From NCBI GenBank assembly GCA_018398805.1, contig JAGFBZ010000704.1, positions 186,001 to 250,000 on the forward strand: 64,000 bases of DNA. The letters run 5' to 3'. Position numbers and translations under genes: made by a program. Numbering within the stretch: the stretch's first letter is position 1; the number at the start of each line of letters is the position of its first letter. Below, in pieces: positions 45,060 to 57,200 of the stretch. The stretch is from Hirundichthys speculiger. Taxonomy: Eukaryota; Chordata; Actinopteri; Beloniformes; Exocoetidae. The notes under the pieces are model-generated. The model made no database searches. It had not been told where the DNA came from and worked only from the letters and a program-made list of their open reading frames with translations.

Positions 45060-45957
45060 GATGCTCCCTGAACCAGTCTTTCACAATTTGAGCCCGATGA
45101 ATCCTGACATTGTCATTTTGGAATATGTCTGTGCCATCAGGGAAGAATAAATCCACTGATGTAATAACCTGGTCATTCAGTATATTCAGGTAGTCAGCTG
45201 ACCTCAGTCTTTGAGCTCAGACTGTTGCTGAACCTGGACCGGACCAACTGCAGCAACCCCAGATCAGAACACTGCCCCCCACAGGCTGGTACAGTAGGCG
45301 CTAGGCATGATGGGAGCATCACTCTGGAACAGGGTCAATCTGGACTCATTCGACCACATGACCTTCTTCCATTGATCCAGAGTCCAATCTTTATGCTCCC
45401 GAGCAAATTGAAGCCTCACTGATTAGTGGTTTTCTTAAGGTTACACAGCAGTTCAGTCCCAATCCCTGGAGTTCCCTTAGCATTGTGCGTGTGGAAATGT
45501 TCTCACTTTCACTATTAAACAGCCCTGAGTTCTACTGTTGTTTTTCTTGGATTTGATCTCACCAAACGTTTAAGTGAACGCCGATCAAGATTTTTTTCCA
45601 GCCACATTTCCTCCTCAGAGACGATGGGTCCCCACTATCCTTCCAGTTTTTAATAATGCGTTGGACAGTTCTGAACCCAATTTTGGTAGTTTCTGTAATC
45701 TCCTTAGATGTTTTCTCTTCTTCTCTGCCAATGATTTGACCCTTCTCAAACAGACTAACACCTTTTCCATGACCACAGATGTGTCTTTGACATGGTTGTT
45801 TATGAAATGAGAAGCAACTCATTGCACCAGTTGAAGTTGAATACCTTGTTGCCAGCTGAAAGATAATCGCCCATGCAGTAATTATCCAACAGGAGGCTTG
45901 TAACTATTTGCCTAGTTAAATCCAGGTGGAGACTTTTGTTTTGGCAGGGCAGTGTAT
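45060..45957 (-). mobile_element. Tc1-like element, 3' part missing
   Basis: The minus strand encodes the transposase N-terminus MSCFSFHKQP ... GKGVSLFEKGQIIGREEEKT, SKEITETTKIGFRTVQRIIK, NWKDSGDPSSLRRKCGWKK (two helix-turn-helix parts and a basic GRPR-like end). Further downstream (plus-strand words GGAATATGTCTGTGCCATCA, CATGATGGGAGCATCACTCT, TCGACCACATGACCTTCTTC) it continues as non-coding remnants. The right terminus GGCAGGGCAGTGTA is followed by TA; the left terminus is missing (begins internally at about 45060). Confidence 0.8.
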
Positions 45958-46040
45958 ATCAGCTTTGGAAGATTGACTGCAGCATGTTCCACAAAAATTC
46001 TGATCACAGGGTGTGTGTTAGTCCTTAATGATCTATCAGC

Positions 46041-46605
46041 ATGAAAGAAAGAATTAGAAGCATCCTCTCCCAGGGTGATGCTGAAAAACGAATCCATGCG
46101 TTTGTCAGTTCTAGACTGGATTATTGCAATGCGTTGTTAGCAGGATGTCCGAAAAGCTCGCTAAATAGCCTTCAATTGATCCAGAACGCAGCAGCGAGGG
46201 TGCTGACAGGAATCTGTAAGCGAGATCACATCTCTCCCGTGTTAGCCTCCCTCCATTGGCTTCCCGTGAAATTTAGAATTGAGTTCAAAATTCTGCTTCT
46301 CGCATATAAGGCCCTTAATAGCCTAGCTCCTCGTTATTTACCAGACCTGATAGCACGTTATGCGCCTAATAGAGCTCTAAGCTCTCAGAGTGCAGGATTA
46401 CTCGTCGTTCCTAGAATATCTAAAAGTAGCTTTGGAGGACGGGCCTTCTGGTACCAGACACCTTTATTATTGAACTAGCTACCAGTTTGGGTTCAGGAGG
46501 CTGACACCATCTCCATCTTTAAAACTAAACTGAAAACATTCCTGTTCAGTAAAGCCTACAGTTAGTCTAAACTATAGTGTGTAGGGATTAATAGTTATAG
46601 CCATA
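46041..46605 (+). mobile_element. L2-like LINE C-terminal fragment
   Basis: Plus frame SSRLDYCNALLAGCPKSSLN, LQLIQNAAARVLTGICKRDH, ISPVLASLHWLPVKFRIEFK, LLLAYKALNSLAPRYLPDLI then a stop and LPVWVQEADTISIFKTKLKT. This is the L2-clade reverse-transcriptase tail. It is cut at about 46605 by a LINE 3' end of the opposite strand. Confidence 0.8.
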
Positions 46606-47640
46606 GTTCAATTCAATTCAATTCAATTCAATTTTATTTATATAGCATCTGTTACAATGACAATTGTCTCTAGGCGCTTTACAGAGACCCAGAGCATGAC
46701 CCCCGAGCAAATATCATTAACTAAGATTATATCATGAAATCCAATCAATGATAATGGCAGGTAAAAAACTCCCACGTAGGGAGAAAAAAAACCTTTATAC
46801 CAAACAGTGGCAAGGAAAAACTCCACTTTAAGAGGAAGAAACCTTGAGCAGGACCTGGATCATATGGGGGGACCTTCCTGATGAAAACCAGCCGGGTAGA
46901 GAAAGAAAAGAGGGGAGACAGGACAGAGAGAGGATGTAGGACAGAGAGAAGATGGAGGACAGAGAGAAGATGGAGGACAGAAAGAGGATGTAGGACAGTG
47001 AGAGGAGAGACACAAATGACTAAACACAATGACCATATAAACATAAACAGATGGAGGCAGCAGCGCTGGGATGAGATGGCCAGAGGACCAGGTCGCCGAT
47101 CACCACGCCAGTCGGCACCCAAACACAAGTGGAGGAGAACCCCGGGATGGACAGAGGATGGAACTGCAAGTCAGCATGAAACCCAGGAAACTCTGGCCTG
47201 CAAATACACAAAGAGAAAAGAAAAAGGGGGCAGAAACAGCACAACAAACACAGGAAAGCAAAGAAAATGGAGCACAGTTTCAGTAGCAGGGTGCTCCCAA
47301 ATAATTATAAATGAGCTGGAGGAGGAGGAAGGGAGAAAGAAAGGGAAGAAAAAGGAGAAGAGCAGTGGAGACACCACTCAGCAGATCATGTTGGTGTCCC
47401 CCTGTAGCGCGTAGGCCTATAGCAGCATAACTATGATGAAGCTGTGATTAAGACGAGCTACTCTAGTCTTACTACTACAACTATAGTTATAACTATTAGC
47501 CCCTACACACTATAGATTAGACTAACTGTAGGCTTTACTGAACAGAAATGTTTTCAATTTAGTTTTAAAAATGGAGATAGTATCAGCCTCCTGAACCCAA
47601 ACTGGTAGCTGGTTCCATAAAAAAGGTGCCTGGTAGCTAG
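46606..47640 (-). mobile_element. LINE 3' UTR in reverse orientation
   Basis: Reads on the minus strand from ACCAGCTACCAGTTTGGGTT (47600 region) through a long untranslated part to GCCTAGAGACAATTGTCATT and a TTGAATTGAATTGAA tail at 46606. Its first ~150 bases repeat the plus-strand sequence 46475-46600 inversely. Positions 46880-47010 hold a purine-rich 14-mer tandem (GGACAGAGAGAAGATGGA-type), giving long false ORFs. Confidence 0.7.
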
Positions 47641-47757
47641 TAGATAGTTAATGATATTTGCTCGGGGGGGTCATGATCTGGGGCTCTGTAAAGCGCCTAG
47701 AGACAATTGACATTGTAACAGATGCTATACAAATAAAATTGAATTGAATTGAATTGA
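47641..47757 (+). mobile_element. LINE 3' terminus, plus strand
   Basis: AATGATATTTGCTCGGGGGG, AAAGCGCCTAGAGACAATTG, AACAGATGCTATACAAATAA then (TTGAA)n. Likely the end of the element that begins at 46041, with the reverse copy between its two parts. Confidence 0.7.
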
Positions 47758-49002
47758 ATATCAAAGATACACATCTGTATGTCGAAGAAAGCTGGTGTGC
47801 TGGAGCACTGAGAGGCTGCCTGCAGCCAGCGTGACATGCAGAGTTGCCTTTGCACATAACTCTGGACACATTGATGATTCACAGGATAACATACTGGCGT
47901 GCCAAAGTGCAAGTATTGTGTCACACACCAGGAGGCCATGTCAAATGCGTTACATTTTGTAGTGAACTTAGTTAATTTCGTGTCAATTCCACAGGACTGA
48001 TTGTCTCTGAGCAAAACCAAAAAGTAATTTGAATTTGTACTTCTGAATGCTGCACTGCTTCATCTTTGGTGTGTTTGTTAGTTCACAGTAATTGGAGTAA
48101 TGTTCCATAAATCTATTGCCTTGAGATGATCAATGCGTTATAATCAAATTTGGACATAAGTTTCTGCAGGGCCGGATGATAAGGTGAAAAAAAATCCTAG
48201 AAGCTAGAATCTACATAAACATTTACTTCAATTTTCTTCTCAGAAAAATGTTTTTAAATCAAGTTATAGAAAATTGCAAGATAATAGAAGGTCAAGCTTT
48301 GGATCCTTCGGGGTCATTGTCTTCCACAACTCGTCTCCAGCCTCCAAACAGAGTTGAAAGGTATGTTATTCTTTTCTTCCAGATGCTTATGTTTATTATT
48401 TCTGCAGTACTAAATCAAACACAGGTTCAACACAGGTTTGTGTATGCAGTGTCGGACCAGTCTAATGCGAAGTAATTATTTATTTATTCATTTTAAAGCA
48501 GCTTTATTCTGTGTAAAAGCACCTTGGATGGAAACCAAGGCGCTATCTGTGATCCGTGAAGCGTATATGTGTACGTTCCAGGCCACAATCATTGGTGAGA
48601 AAACAGATGTTCACAATTCTACTGTGACTGACTTAAAGAAACACCCCTACAGTGATAATGAGCCAAAATAGGACCATTTTACAATGTTCACATACTCCTG
48701 AAAATCACATCCACTCAGGCCTTTTGCAGCTTGCTGAACAATGACGCCTCAGTCTGGATGCAGGCCAGCAAAGGCATACCAGGCGGGAGAGACCCAGGAT
48801 TCATGGTAAGCCTACATTAGTAACCTTGCTGTGTGGTACCACTATCCTTATTTTCCCAGAGGGAGAATTATTTTAGTTGCTTTCTCTGTAATTCTTTCTG
48901 TAATACTCTCTAAGGTCGCATGATTTATGATTTCACTGACCTTATCAATTCTCAGGGTTATTACTAATCCAAACTGGGGGTCATTGTTACACCGTCTGCA
49001 GC
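47758..49002. other. No gene seen; contains a shared repeat near its end
   Basis: AT-rich sequence. Bases 48645-48790 match the repeat at 25390-25545 (GATAATGAGCCAAAATAGGA, TTTTACAATGTTCACA, CCACTCAGGCC). No coding signal. Confidence 0.45.
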
Positions 49003-49010
49003 TTCTAGGT

Positions 49011-49618
49011 CAGGGGTTCCCAAACTTTTCAACCCGCGACCCCCAAAATAACGGTGCCAGAGACTGGCGACCCCCACTATCCCCGGATGTGACTGAAAAA
49101 ATAAAATGTGTGCACAGGCCATACGCACAAACACGGGCTTAACGACAACACAAAAGAACAGAGCAGCCTGTTATGATTTACATATAGAAATTTACTGTTT
49201 GATAAAAGCAGAATACCTCAGTCAAAATAATATCTATGTAACATATGAGTGCACAGTATTATTGTCATGTGCAAACTTAACTTTAACATTACTTTAATGG
49301 TTAATGGTATTAAGCATCCGTTTGTGATTTTACTGTGGAGCCGTAACCTGACACCTGCAAAATGATGCTATGTTAATCTGTCTTAATCACCTCAGGAAGA
49401 AAATCTGTAGTTTTATTTTAATTTTAACTACCATGTTTCATAATTTTTACAACTATGGCTGAATTTTTCTGTATTTTATTTTTTTTTTAATTATTATTAG
49501 ATTTTATATATATATAATATATATAATAAAAAAAGATTTATGGAAATCATTTCGCGACCCACCCCACGGCGTCCCGCGACCCCCCGGGGGGTCCCGACCC
49601 CCACTTTGGGAACCACTG
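49011..49618. mobile_element. hAT MITE, GGTTCCCAAAC family, copy 2
   Basis: Starts CAGGGGTTCCCAAACTTTTC, ends CACTTTGGGAACCACTG, exact 8-bp TSD TTCTAGGT (49003-49010, 49619-49626). CGCGACCCCC blocks sit near both ends. Related in termini and layout to 36060-36795 but different inside. Confidence 0.9.
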
Positions 49619-49626
49619 TTCTAGGT

Positions 49627-50050
49627 GGCTGTCAGTGTCAGTGTCACATCTTTCTGGTAGCATTTACACAAAACAGTTTTTTTTTTAAACTGCATACTGC
49701 AGTGTACCGGTTCATGCTGCATAGTACTGGTACTGGTTCTGCCAAATCATTAGCAGGAGTCATGCAAACAACTGCACAATGGTCAGAGTATAAACAATAC
49801 CTGCACGGTGTACTGCTGTCCAGTAAAAAAAAAAATTCCAATATGCAGCCGACCAATCGATCCTGAATACCACGCATACAACTGATGCAAACAGCCATAC
49901 TCCATGTTATTGCAAATATTCACTTTCTAAAACCAAAGATCTGGCAACAAATGAGAAACATTCTACAAAATCCCTCACGTTATACAGAGGCATGCTGAAC
50001 AGGATGAATAATACTGCGTCTGCGGTTTTGAACACGGGCTTAGTGTCAAA
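49627..50050. other. No gene seen
   Basis: Short non-coding stretch between two repeats. Confidence 0.45.
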
Positions 50051-50300
50051 TTGAGCGGAACGGTAGCGTGGTGGTTAGCACTGCTGCCTCACGGCGAGAA
50101 GGTTCCTGATCCTCGGATTCCCATCTGGGGCCTTTCTGTGTGGATGTTTGCTAGCTCTCCTTGTTCACTGATCCGGTTGTCTCTGGACAATCAAGCTCCC
50201 CCCCCACAGTCTAAAAGTATGAATATCAGGGTCATTGATGATTTTATCTCGACTGTAGGGATGGCTGTGATGAACTGGTGACCTTCCCAGGTAAAGGACA
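50051..50300 (+). mobile_element. Fish interspersed repeat (GTGGTGGTTAGCACTG type)
   Basis: GGTAGCGTGGTGGTTAGCAC, TGCTGCCTCACGGCGAGAAG, GGGGCCTTTCTGTGTGGATG and, degenerate, GGCTGTGATGAACTGGTGAC. This word order is very common in fish genomes. Non-coding; class not certain. Confidence 0.55.
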
Positions 50301-50800
50301 GAATCTAGAGACTGAATTAAAGAAAAATGGTTCCAGTAATTTATAAAAAACAGGACTGTCAGGGGCATGAACACCAGGGCCTGTGACAGAGGAGACGCTG
50401 AGATCCCCCATAGACGCACCACATTTGGCAGAAATGTGTTGTCTGTCCTGGGGGGGGACATTTGGAATAATCTTCCCTCCACAACAAGGGAATGTTCGAC
50501 TCTCTCTGCTTTTAAAGGAAAGCTCAAAGACTGGTTAAAGAAAAACCAGAAGTGTGTGCACTAAGTAGATGCTCTGAAATGTGTGCTTGGAAATGTAAAT
50601 TTGAAATTATGTTTTCTTTTTTTAATTGTATTATTATGTTATATGTATTTGTATGTTTTTATTCAAGGCAATTAATATCCTGCCCCGGGACTACAGTTGA
50701 AAATTAGCTGATCAGCTATAAACTGGCTCATTTACAGAAATGTTCATTAATGTGCATTGTCCCTGTACAAATAAAATTTGAATTGAATTGAAATTAAAAA
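50301..50800 (+). mobile_element. LINE C-terminal and 3'-UTR fragment
   Basis: Plus frame DAEIPHRRTTFGRNVLSVLG, DIWNNLPSTTRECSTLSAFK, KLKDWLKKNQ then a stop is the typical last segment of a LINE ORF2 (WN.LP...R...S...FK..LK.WL). The tail is GTACAAATAAAATTTG plus AATTGAATTG. Confidence 0.7.
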
Positions 50801-51959
50801 GGTAGTGAATAATCTATTTTATATTCTTCAGTTCCTGCAGAATTCTACACACAGCACCTTATTTTTCCGACTTTAAATAAATCTTGTAGATACAGCCTCA
50901 TAATTCAATTAGAACAGCATGTTTTTACCCTTTCTATAGCAATGTGTTGGAGTCAGCACTGTGGTGTTAAAGTCATATATAAAAGAAACATGAGCTTTGA
51001 CTTCTTTCAGCTGTGGGAGCCTGCTGCTTTTCCAGATTTCATGTATTTTATTACACTAAAACAGCTACGTCTTCCAAGTTGTGCCATCTTTGCAATATGA
51101 GGAATATGTTGCTGCAGGGAAATATTTTGGAAATCTTCTAAATATGAAAGTAAAGTATGATTTCGCGGTCCAGTCTCAGTATAATGGGTAGCTGCTGCTG
51201 AAGCTGTACCTGCCTGGAGTTGTTCTCCATCAGTGCTTGGACAACAGTCACCTGATTTATCTCACTAAAAACTTTCTGCTGACTGAATTGTGCCAGAGAT
51301 GAATATTGGATGAGCTCAGAAGAACAAGTTCAGCCTTTTGCTTTTATAAAGATCTGCTTTTTGTGTTTTGTTAGTACTTTATAGTATAGAAAAGCCATAT
51401 TTATTAACATAATTTTTCTTACAGATTGGATCACACACACTTCTTTAAAGCTTTCAGTTACCAATATAGTGTAGTGTAGGACAACCTAGTTACATCGAAA
51501 CTCAACTCTGTAAGGTACAATAAACAAACACTCTGAAAAACAAGAGTGCACAGATAAAGTCCTTAGTCCATTACTTGGGGTAATAAAGTACTTAATCCAA
51601 AATATACTGGGCTAAATAAGCCCTCCAAAACATTTTCAACCTGCAATATTAATGTGGTGTGCAAAATAAAAATGAGATATGCACAAAGTTCAGTCCAGAC
51701 TTTTGAGATTAGTAAAGAAAGTTCTCCATTTGTCGAAGTCCAATGTCCGATGCTGAAAGATGGGCTGATGTAAACTCTCTATAACTTAGCTAAAACAATC
51801 ATTAAAATTATAAACTTTGTTCATCCTCTCTTCAATATGAGTAAAATGTGCACATAAAAATGCAACATAAAAAAAGTAAACATTACGCCTTTCTTAAAGT
51901 GCAAAAAATGAGACTGAAAGAACAATGCTGGCTTGTTTGCTGTGGACTGCTCTACTTCT
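50801..51959. other. No gene seen
   Basis: AT-rich sequence; may be the 3' flank of the hAT relic that starts at 51960. No terminal repeat was identified. Confidence 0.45.
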
Positions 51960-52619
51960 GATCTTCATCTGTGAGAGGTAGATTTTTCTGGATGAAAATA
52001 AGCATCTCAGCATTGTCACATGTATGGGATTCCTCTTCTAATCAATGACATGTGAGCCAGCACTGAGCAGCCGTTCGCTGTCTTGACTGGTGCAGGGTCC
52101 AATGAGGTACTGGCAGGAGCGGGAAAGCAGGTCTGGTTGCTCTTCCAGTAGTTCAAAGGGCGTTCTTTCTTGAGGATGGTGACTTCTCCCAAGTATGCAT
52201 GCACCTAAAGAGAAAGTAAACACAAAAATGGAATTGTATTAGCTTTTCTTCAAAGCACTGATAGCTGTGTTTTTTTTTTTTAATTTTATTTTATGTACAC
52301 TTCAATAAGCAATCAGTAAATAAAAATAGTTTGTTTATATATTTCTTATTTACTATTCACTACTGTGAAGCTGTTTCACCAGTAGTTCCTTGTTGGGTGC
52401 TGTCATTATCTGCGAGGATTTCTTTGTACATGTCCTGCAGGCTTCATTTCTTGCCCTCTGTGGTGGTGGCCTCTCATCCTTATGGCTTCGGTCACCCACA
52501 CTGGAACCAGCACCACACTGGAACCAGCACCATACTGGAACCAGCAGCCTCTTCTTCGTGGTCAGACTCACTACCACCTCCAGCCACTTTCATCCGTGCT
52601 CCTCCCGTCTTATTAGAGT
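51960..52619 (-). pseudogene. hAT (ZBED-like) transposase, C-terminal half
   Basis: Part 1 (52360-52619): after the target site the frame continues YSNKTGGARMKVAGGGSESD with DMYKEILADNDSTQQ. It includes a 17-bp unit repeated three times (52498-52548, CTGGAACCAGCAC type). Part 2 (about 51960-52207, acceptor TTCTCTTTAG): VHAYLGEVTILKKERP, then another frame with ERLLSAG, the counterpart of the SERLFS.AG hAT signature. Frameshifted and inactive. Joins 58403-59150 across the LINE. Confidence 0.7.
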
Positions 52620-52823
52620 AACAATCTTCGTAACAGGGGACTTCCGGTTGAGCGATGTAGTGGAAAGACGTGTGGTGTGTGACCTCCGTCCTATTTCAGT
52701 AACTTTTTCTGATTACGTCCGTCTCTTAAGTCCACTCTTTGTGAGACAGTTACTTCTAATCACTAGCACGTTGATTCTGCGTGAGAATGAGTAAATCCAC
52801 ACGAGCAGCCGGGAAAAAACCAG

Positions 52824-53670
52824 GTGCAGCAAACTTCTCCTCACTCCGGGGACGCAGCTAGCAAGATGGCTACCAGTGCCGACCCCTCTCCTCTCACGCT
52901 AGAAGCGCTCGTACTTGAGCTGGAAAAATCCAGGAAAAGCATCCACGCTTCGCTGAACCAAGCCCTCGCCCCGATTCACTCGTCCCTTGAATCAATCACC
53001 AGCAGCGTGGCCAAGCACACTTCTACCATTTCGGAGATGGAAACAGCCTTATCGGCCCACTCGGATAGCATCACTAGCCCGGAGCAAGAAGTCGCCGAGC
53101 TGCGGACCAAGCTAACCTCGCTAACAGAGGAAAATACTACACTTCAAACGGCCGTGGAAGACCTGATCTGCCGTTCAAAGCGTCAAAATCTGAGAGTGAT
53201 CGGTCTTCCCGAAGACACTGAAGGCAATAATCCGAGACAGTTCATGGCGGACTTATTGAAGGAGGTAACCGACGATGCGCTACCAGACTCCAGCCCGGAA
53301 CTTGACCGTGCCCACCGCAGCCTCCGACCCAAGCCCCGTACAAGGAGCTCGCCCTGTGATTGTGCGTTTTCACCGTTACATCGACAAGGAGAGAGTACTG
53401 CACTGGGCGAAGGAACATCGCGACGTCAGCTACCGGGGCCACAGCATCAAGTTTTATGAGGATTTCAGCGCCGCTGTGGCAAAGAGACGGGCCGCCTTCA
53501 ACCAGGTGAAATCCTTGCTGTTTAAGAGAGGGATACGGTTCGGCATGATCTACCCTGCCCGGCTGCGCGTTACATTCAACGGCGTGAATCATGTCTTTGA
53601 CTTCCCCGGAACAAGCGGAACTGTTCTACCGAGAGCGCATCCAGGACTCGTGAAAATATATAATATTTAA
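52824..53670 (+). pseudogene. LINE ORF1 (coiled coil + RRM), one frameshift
   Basis: RNA-binding nucleocapsid-like protein of an L1-type element. Frame 1 (52824-about 53345, better start ATG 52866, MATSADPSPLTLEALVLELE) carries a heptad-rich coiled coil (EMETALSAHSDSI, EQEVAELRTKL) and SKRQNLRVIGLPEDTEG, the entry into the RRM. After a one-base shift near 53340 the second frame continues ARPVIVRFHRYIDKERVLHW, GHSIKFYEDFSAAVAKRRAA and FGMIYPARLRVTF to the stop at 53668-53670. Confidence 0.82.
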
Positions 53671-54239
53671 TATAAGTAAGAGACATAAACATTAAAGCAC
53701 TGAACTCAACACACTCTTGAAAGGTTCTCTCTGTTCTATTGCTTGTGCACCGATCTCACTCTGGACACGGCCTGGTTATCTCAATAGAGTTAAGAAGGGT
53801 ATTTTACTTTATGCTTTACCAGGATCAGGTTGGCATACTTATTTCTGCCCTGTTTGACCTTTGTTCCTAGTTAATGTTAACTGTTTAAATTTTCATAGGA
53901 TGTAAACTTTTGTTCGATCCACTGTTTAGTAAACCGGTTGTGTACAATTCAGTCCTGCAACTCGTCATGTTTTGCTAAGACGAGTTTAGGTTATGTTTTA
54001 CTGATAGGTTTTGGATTTCATCCTTATCAAACTCATGTTTTCTGTTTTGGGGAATGCATTGTTTATTATTACTTATTAGAGTTTTTTTTTTTTTTTCCTT
54101 TCTTTTCTTTTCCTCCCTCCTCCTTTGGGTGCTATTGGGATGCCCATTTCTCATCTGCTTTAATCACTAAGGTCTTTTCCACTCTGGACACAATTCACCC
54201 AGATGTGATCAATGGTTAATCCAAATTTGTCCCAGAGAA

Positions 54240-57200
54240 GAACAGATGGGTCCTCGGTCAGGCGGGTGAGTTGGAACGTTCGGGGTCTTGGGGGCCCAGT
54301 AAAGCGTTCTAGGGTTTTTTCCACACCTGAAAGGCTTTAATACGGACATCGCTTTCCTCCAAGAGACTCGCCTTCGCAACTGTGATCACAATAGACTGCG
54401 CAAATCATGGGTTGGGCAAATGTTTCATTCGACTTTTAATAGCAGATCCAGCTATTTTAAATAACAAACGCATTCAATTCTCCCCTGCACAGATTATATC
54501 TGACCCTGGGGGTCGTTTTGTGATAGTAAGTGGCACACTATGCCAGTCCTCAGTCGTATTAGTTAACGTCTATGCCCCTAACTGGGACAACCCAAATTTC
54601 ATGACCTCCCTTTTTTCTCGTATTCCAAACCTGGACACCCATCATCTTATCTTAGGTGGTGACCTGAATCTAGTAATAGACCCTCGGCTTGACCGTTCAC
54701 ACCCTAAGACATTCTCACCCTCATAAATCCGTTGGGGTGCATCGACCCCCGGCGTTTCCTCCATCCAGTTACAAAAGTTTTCTCTTATTTTTCTAAAGTC
54801 CACCAAGCCTATTCTCGTATCGATTATTTTTTTGTAGACCGGTCCCCTCCTCTCCGCTGTAAAATCCACTGAGTACTATTGTTATTTCTGATCACGCCCC
54901 CCCACATTTTAGACTTGTCACTCTCTCCGACCACTAACACTAAGAGCCAGTGGCGATTCAATACAGGTCTTCTATCTAACGACTAGTTCTGTGATTTTAT
55001 TTCCAAAAGAATTAATATTTTTCTTGAGACTAATAGAACCGACTCAACTTCGCCCTCTCTGCTTTGGGAAACTTTTAAAGTTGTAATTCGAGGGGACGTT
55101 ATCTCGTACAGCACACATTTGGCCAGGAAAAATAAACAAAAACAGCAGGAGCTGATCGATGCAATCCTCGACATAGACAGAGAATACTCCAGTTCTCCCA
55201 GTCCAGACTTATATTCCAGAAGAGTCAAACTACAAGCTGAACATGGCAGAATATCTCTTAAGACGAACTAAAGGGACATACTATGAATATGGTGAAAAAG
55301 CCAGACGCCTTTTAGCCCTCCAACTCAAACGTCAGTCTGCTTCTCACGTTATATCTCAAGTTTATGACTCTTCCAATCTCACAATTACAGATCCAACAGA
55401 AATAAATTCAGTCTTCGCCTCCTTTACTTTTACTCCGATCTCTATAAATCTGAACCCCCCCACAAACGAGACAACAATGGAAAATTTTATAGATAGTTTA
55501 GATATCCCCTCTATAGGTCCTAACATTAAAAAATAATTTGGACGAACCCATACAGCTACAGGAAATTGTGACCTGTCTTAAACTGCTGCACAATAACAAA
55601 GCGCCGGGCCCGGATGGCTTACCGGTCGACTTTTACAAGAAGTTTTCTCTCATTTAATTACCCCATTATTACTAGATATGTTTAATAACTCGTTGCAACA
55701 AGGTTCCCTCCCTCCAACTCTAAATCAAAGGAATCAAAGGAATCTGTTAAATCAAAGGAATGTGGTAGTTGGAGGCCAATTAGTTTACTAAACGCAGATG
55801 TTAAACTTCTAGCTAAAGTTCTAGCTAACCGCCTAGATCCCTATCTACCCGATATTATCTCAGAAAATCAAACAGGGTTTGTCAGAGGACGACGGTTATC
55901 TTCTAACTTTAGAAGACTGTTAAATATTGTGCTTTCTCCCAATGTCACTCAAGTTGCTGAAATGGTTATATCTTTGGATGCGGAGAAAGCCTTCGACCGG
56001 GTCGAATGGGATTATTTGTTTTTTGTCTTGGGGAAATTCGGTTTTGGGACTAAATTTATCTCTTGGATAAAATTGTTATATTCTGCCCCCACTGCCTGTG
56101 TGACAACTAACTCACAAAGATCTGACTATTTCCCTTTAACAAGAGGAACTCGTCAAGGTTGTCCGTTGTCACCCCTGACTTATATACATGATTTGCTTTT
56201 TGTCCTGGCAGTGGAGCCTCTCCATCGCTCTTACGTCTTCCTCTCTTTTTACTGGTGTTTGTAGAGCTGGGTTGGAGCATCGAGTTTCTCTTTATGCTGA
56301 TGATCTTTTGTTGTATGTCAAAGACCCGGTTAATTGCGTAGACAACATTTTAAACATCCTGACAACCCTTGGGACGTTTTCAGGTTATAAACTAAATATT
56401 GACAAAAGCGAGTGTTTCCCTATTAATAAAGCAGCCAAACAAATTCCGTCAGGTACATTACCTTTTCGACTAGCCCATGATAGTTTCCGTTATTTAGGTG
56501 TTAATGTTGCTAGCTCATTTCCCTCTCTTCATAAAAACAATTTCACAAAGTTGGTTATGGAAATTAAGGCTGATTTGAAGCGCTGGGACTCTCTCCCTCT
56601 CTCACTGATGGGCAGAATCAGTTCTATTAAAATGGACATCCTGCCCAGACTTCTGTTCCTTTTCCAGTGTCTTCTTACCAAAATCCTTTTTCCGCAACTT
56701 AGACCAGTTATTTTCAAAATTTATTTGGGCGGGTAAAAATCCTAGAGCTCGCAAAGCAGTGCTGCAGAGGAGTCGGCGGAGTGGAGGACTTGCGTTGCCT
56801 AACCTCTTATTTTACTACTGGGCAGTCAATCTACAAAAAATTCATGACTGGTGCAACTCCCCCAATTTTGATTGGTGTACAATGGATGAATACACATCCC
56901 GCCCATCATCTCTGGCTGCTTTGGTGTGCGCCCTTATGACTTCTTCTTGTCCAAATTATATTAAAAACCTGGTCGTGCTCTCTTCTTTGAAAATTCTGAA
57001 ACAGTTCAGACATCATTTCAAACTCTCTGCCCCTTCTCCACGAAGCCCTATTTGCAACAATCATTGCAATGTCTACATTGCAATGCCTTGTAGAGAGAAA
57101 GAGGCCTGGTACACTTCTCAGATTTATATCTTGAAGGTTCATTTGCCACTTTTAAAGACCTACAAGTTAAATATAACTTACCTCAGTCTCGTATGTTCCG

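Noticed and set aside
46828..47414. Long open frames on both strands (charged KKEKGG... and LSLSYILF... peptides)
   Set aside because: They arise from a purine-rich, tandemly repeated LINE 3' untranslated region; no conserved motif.
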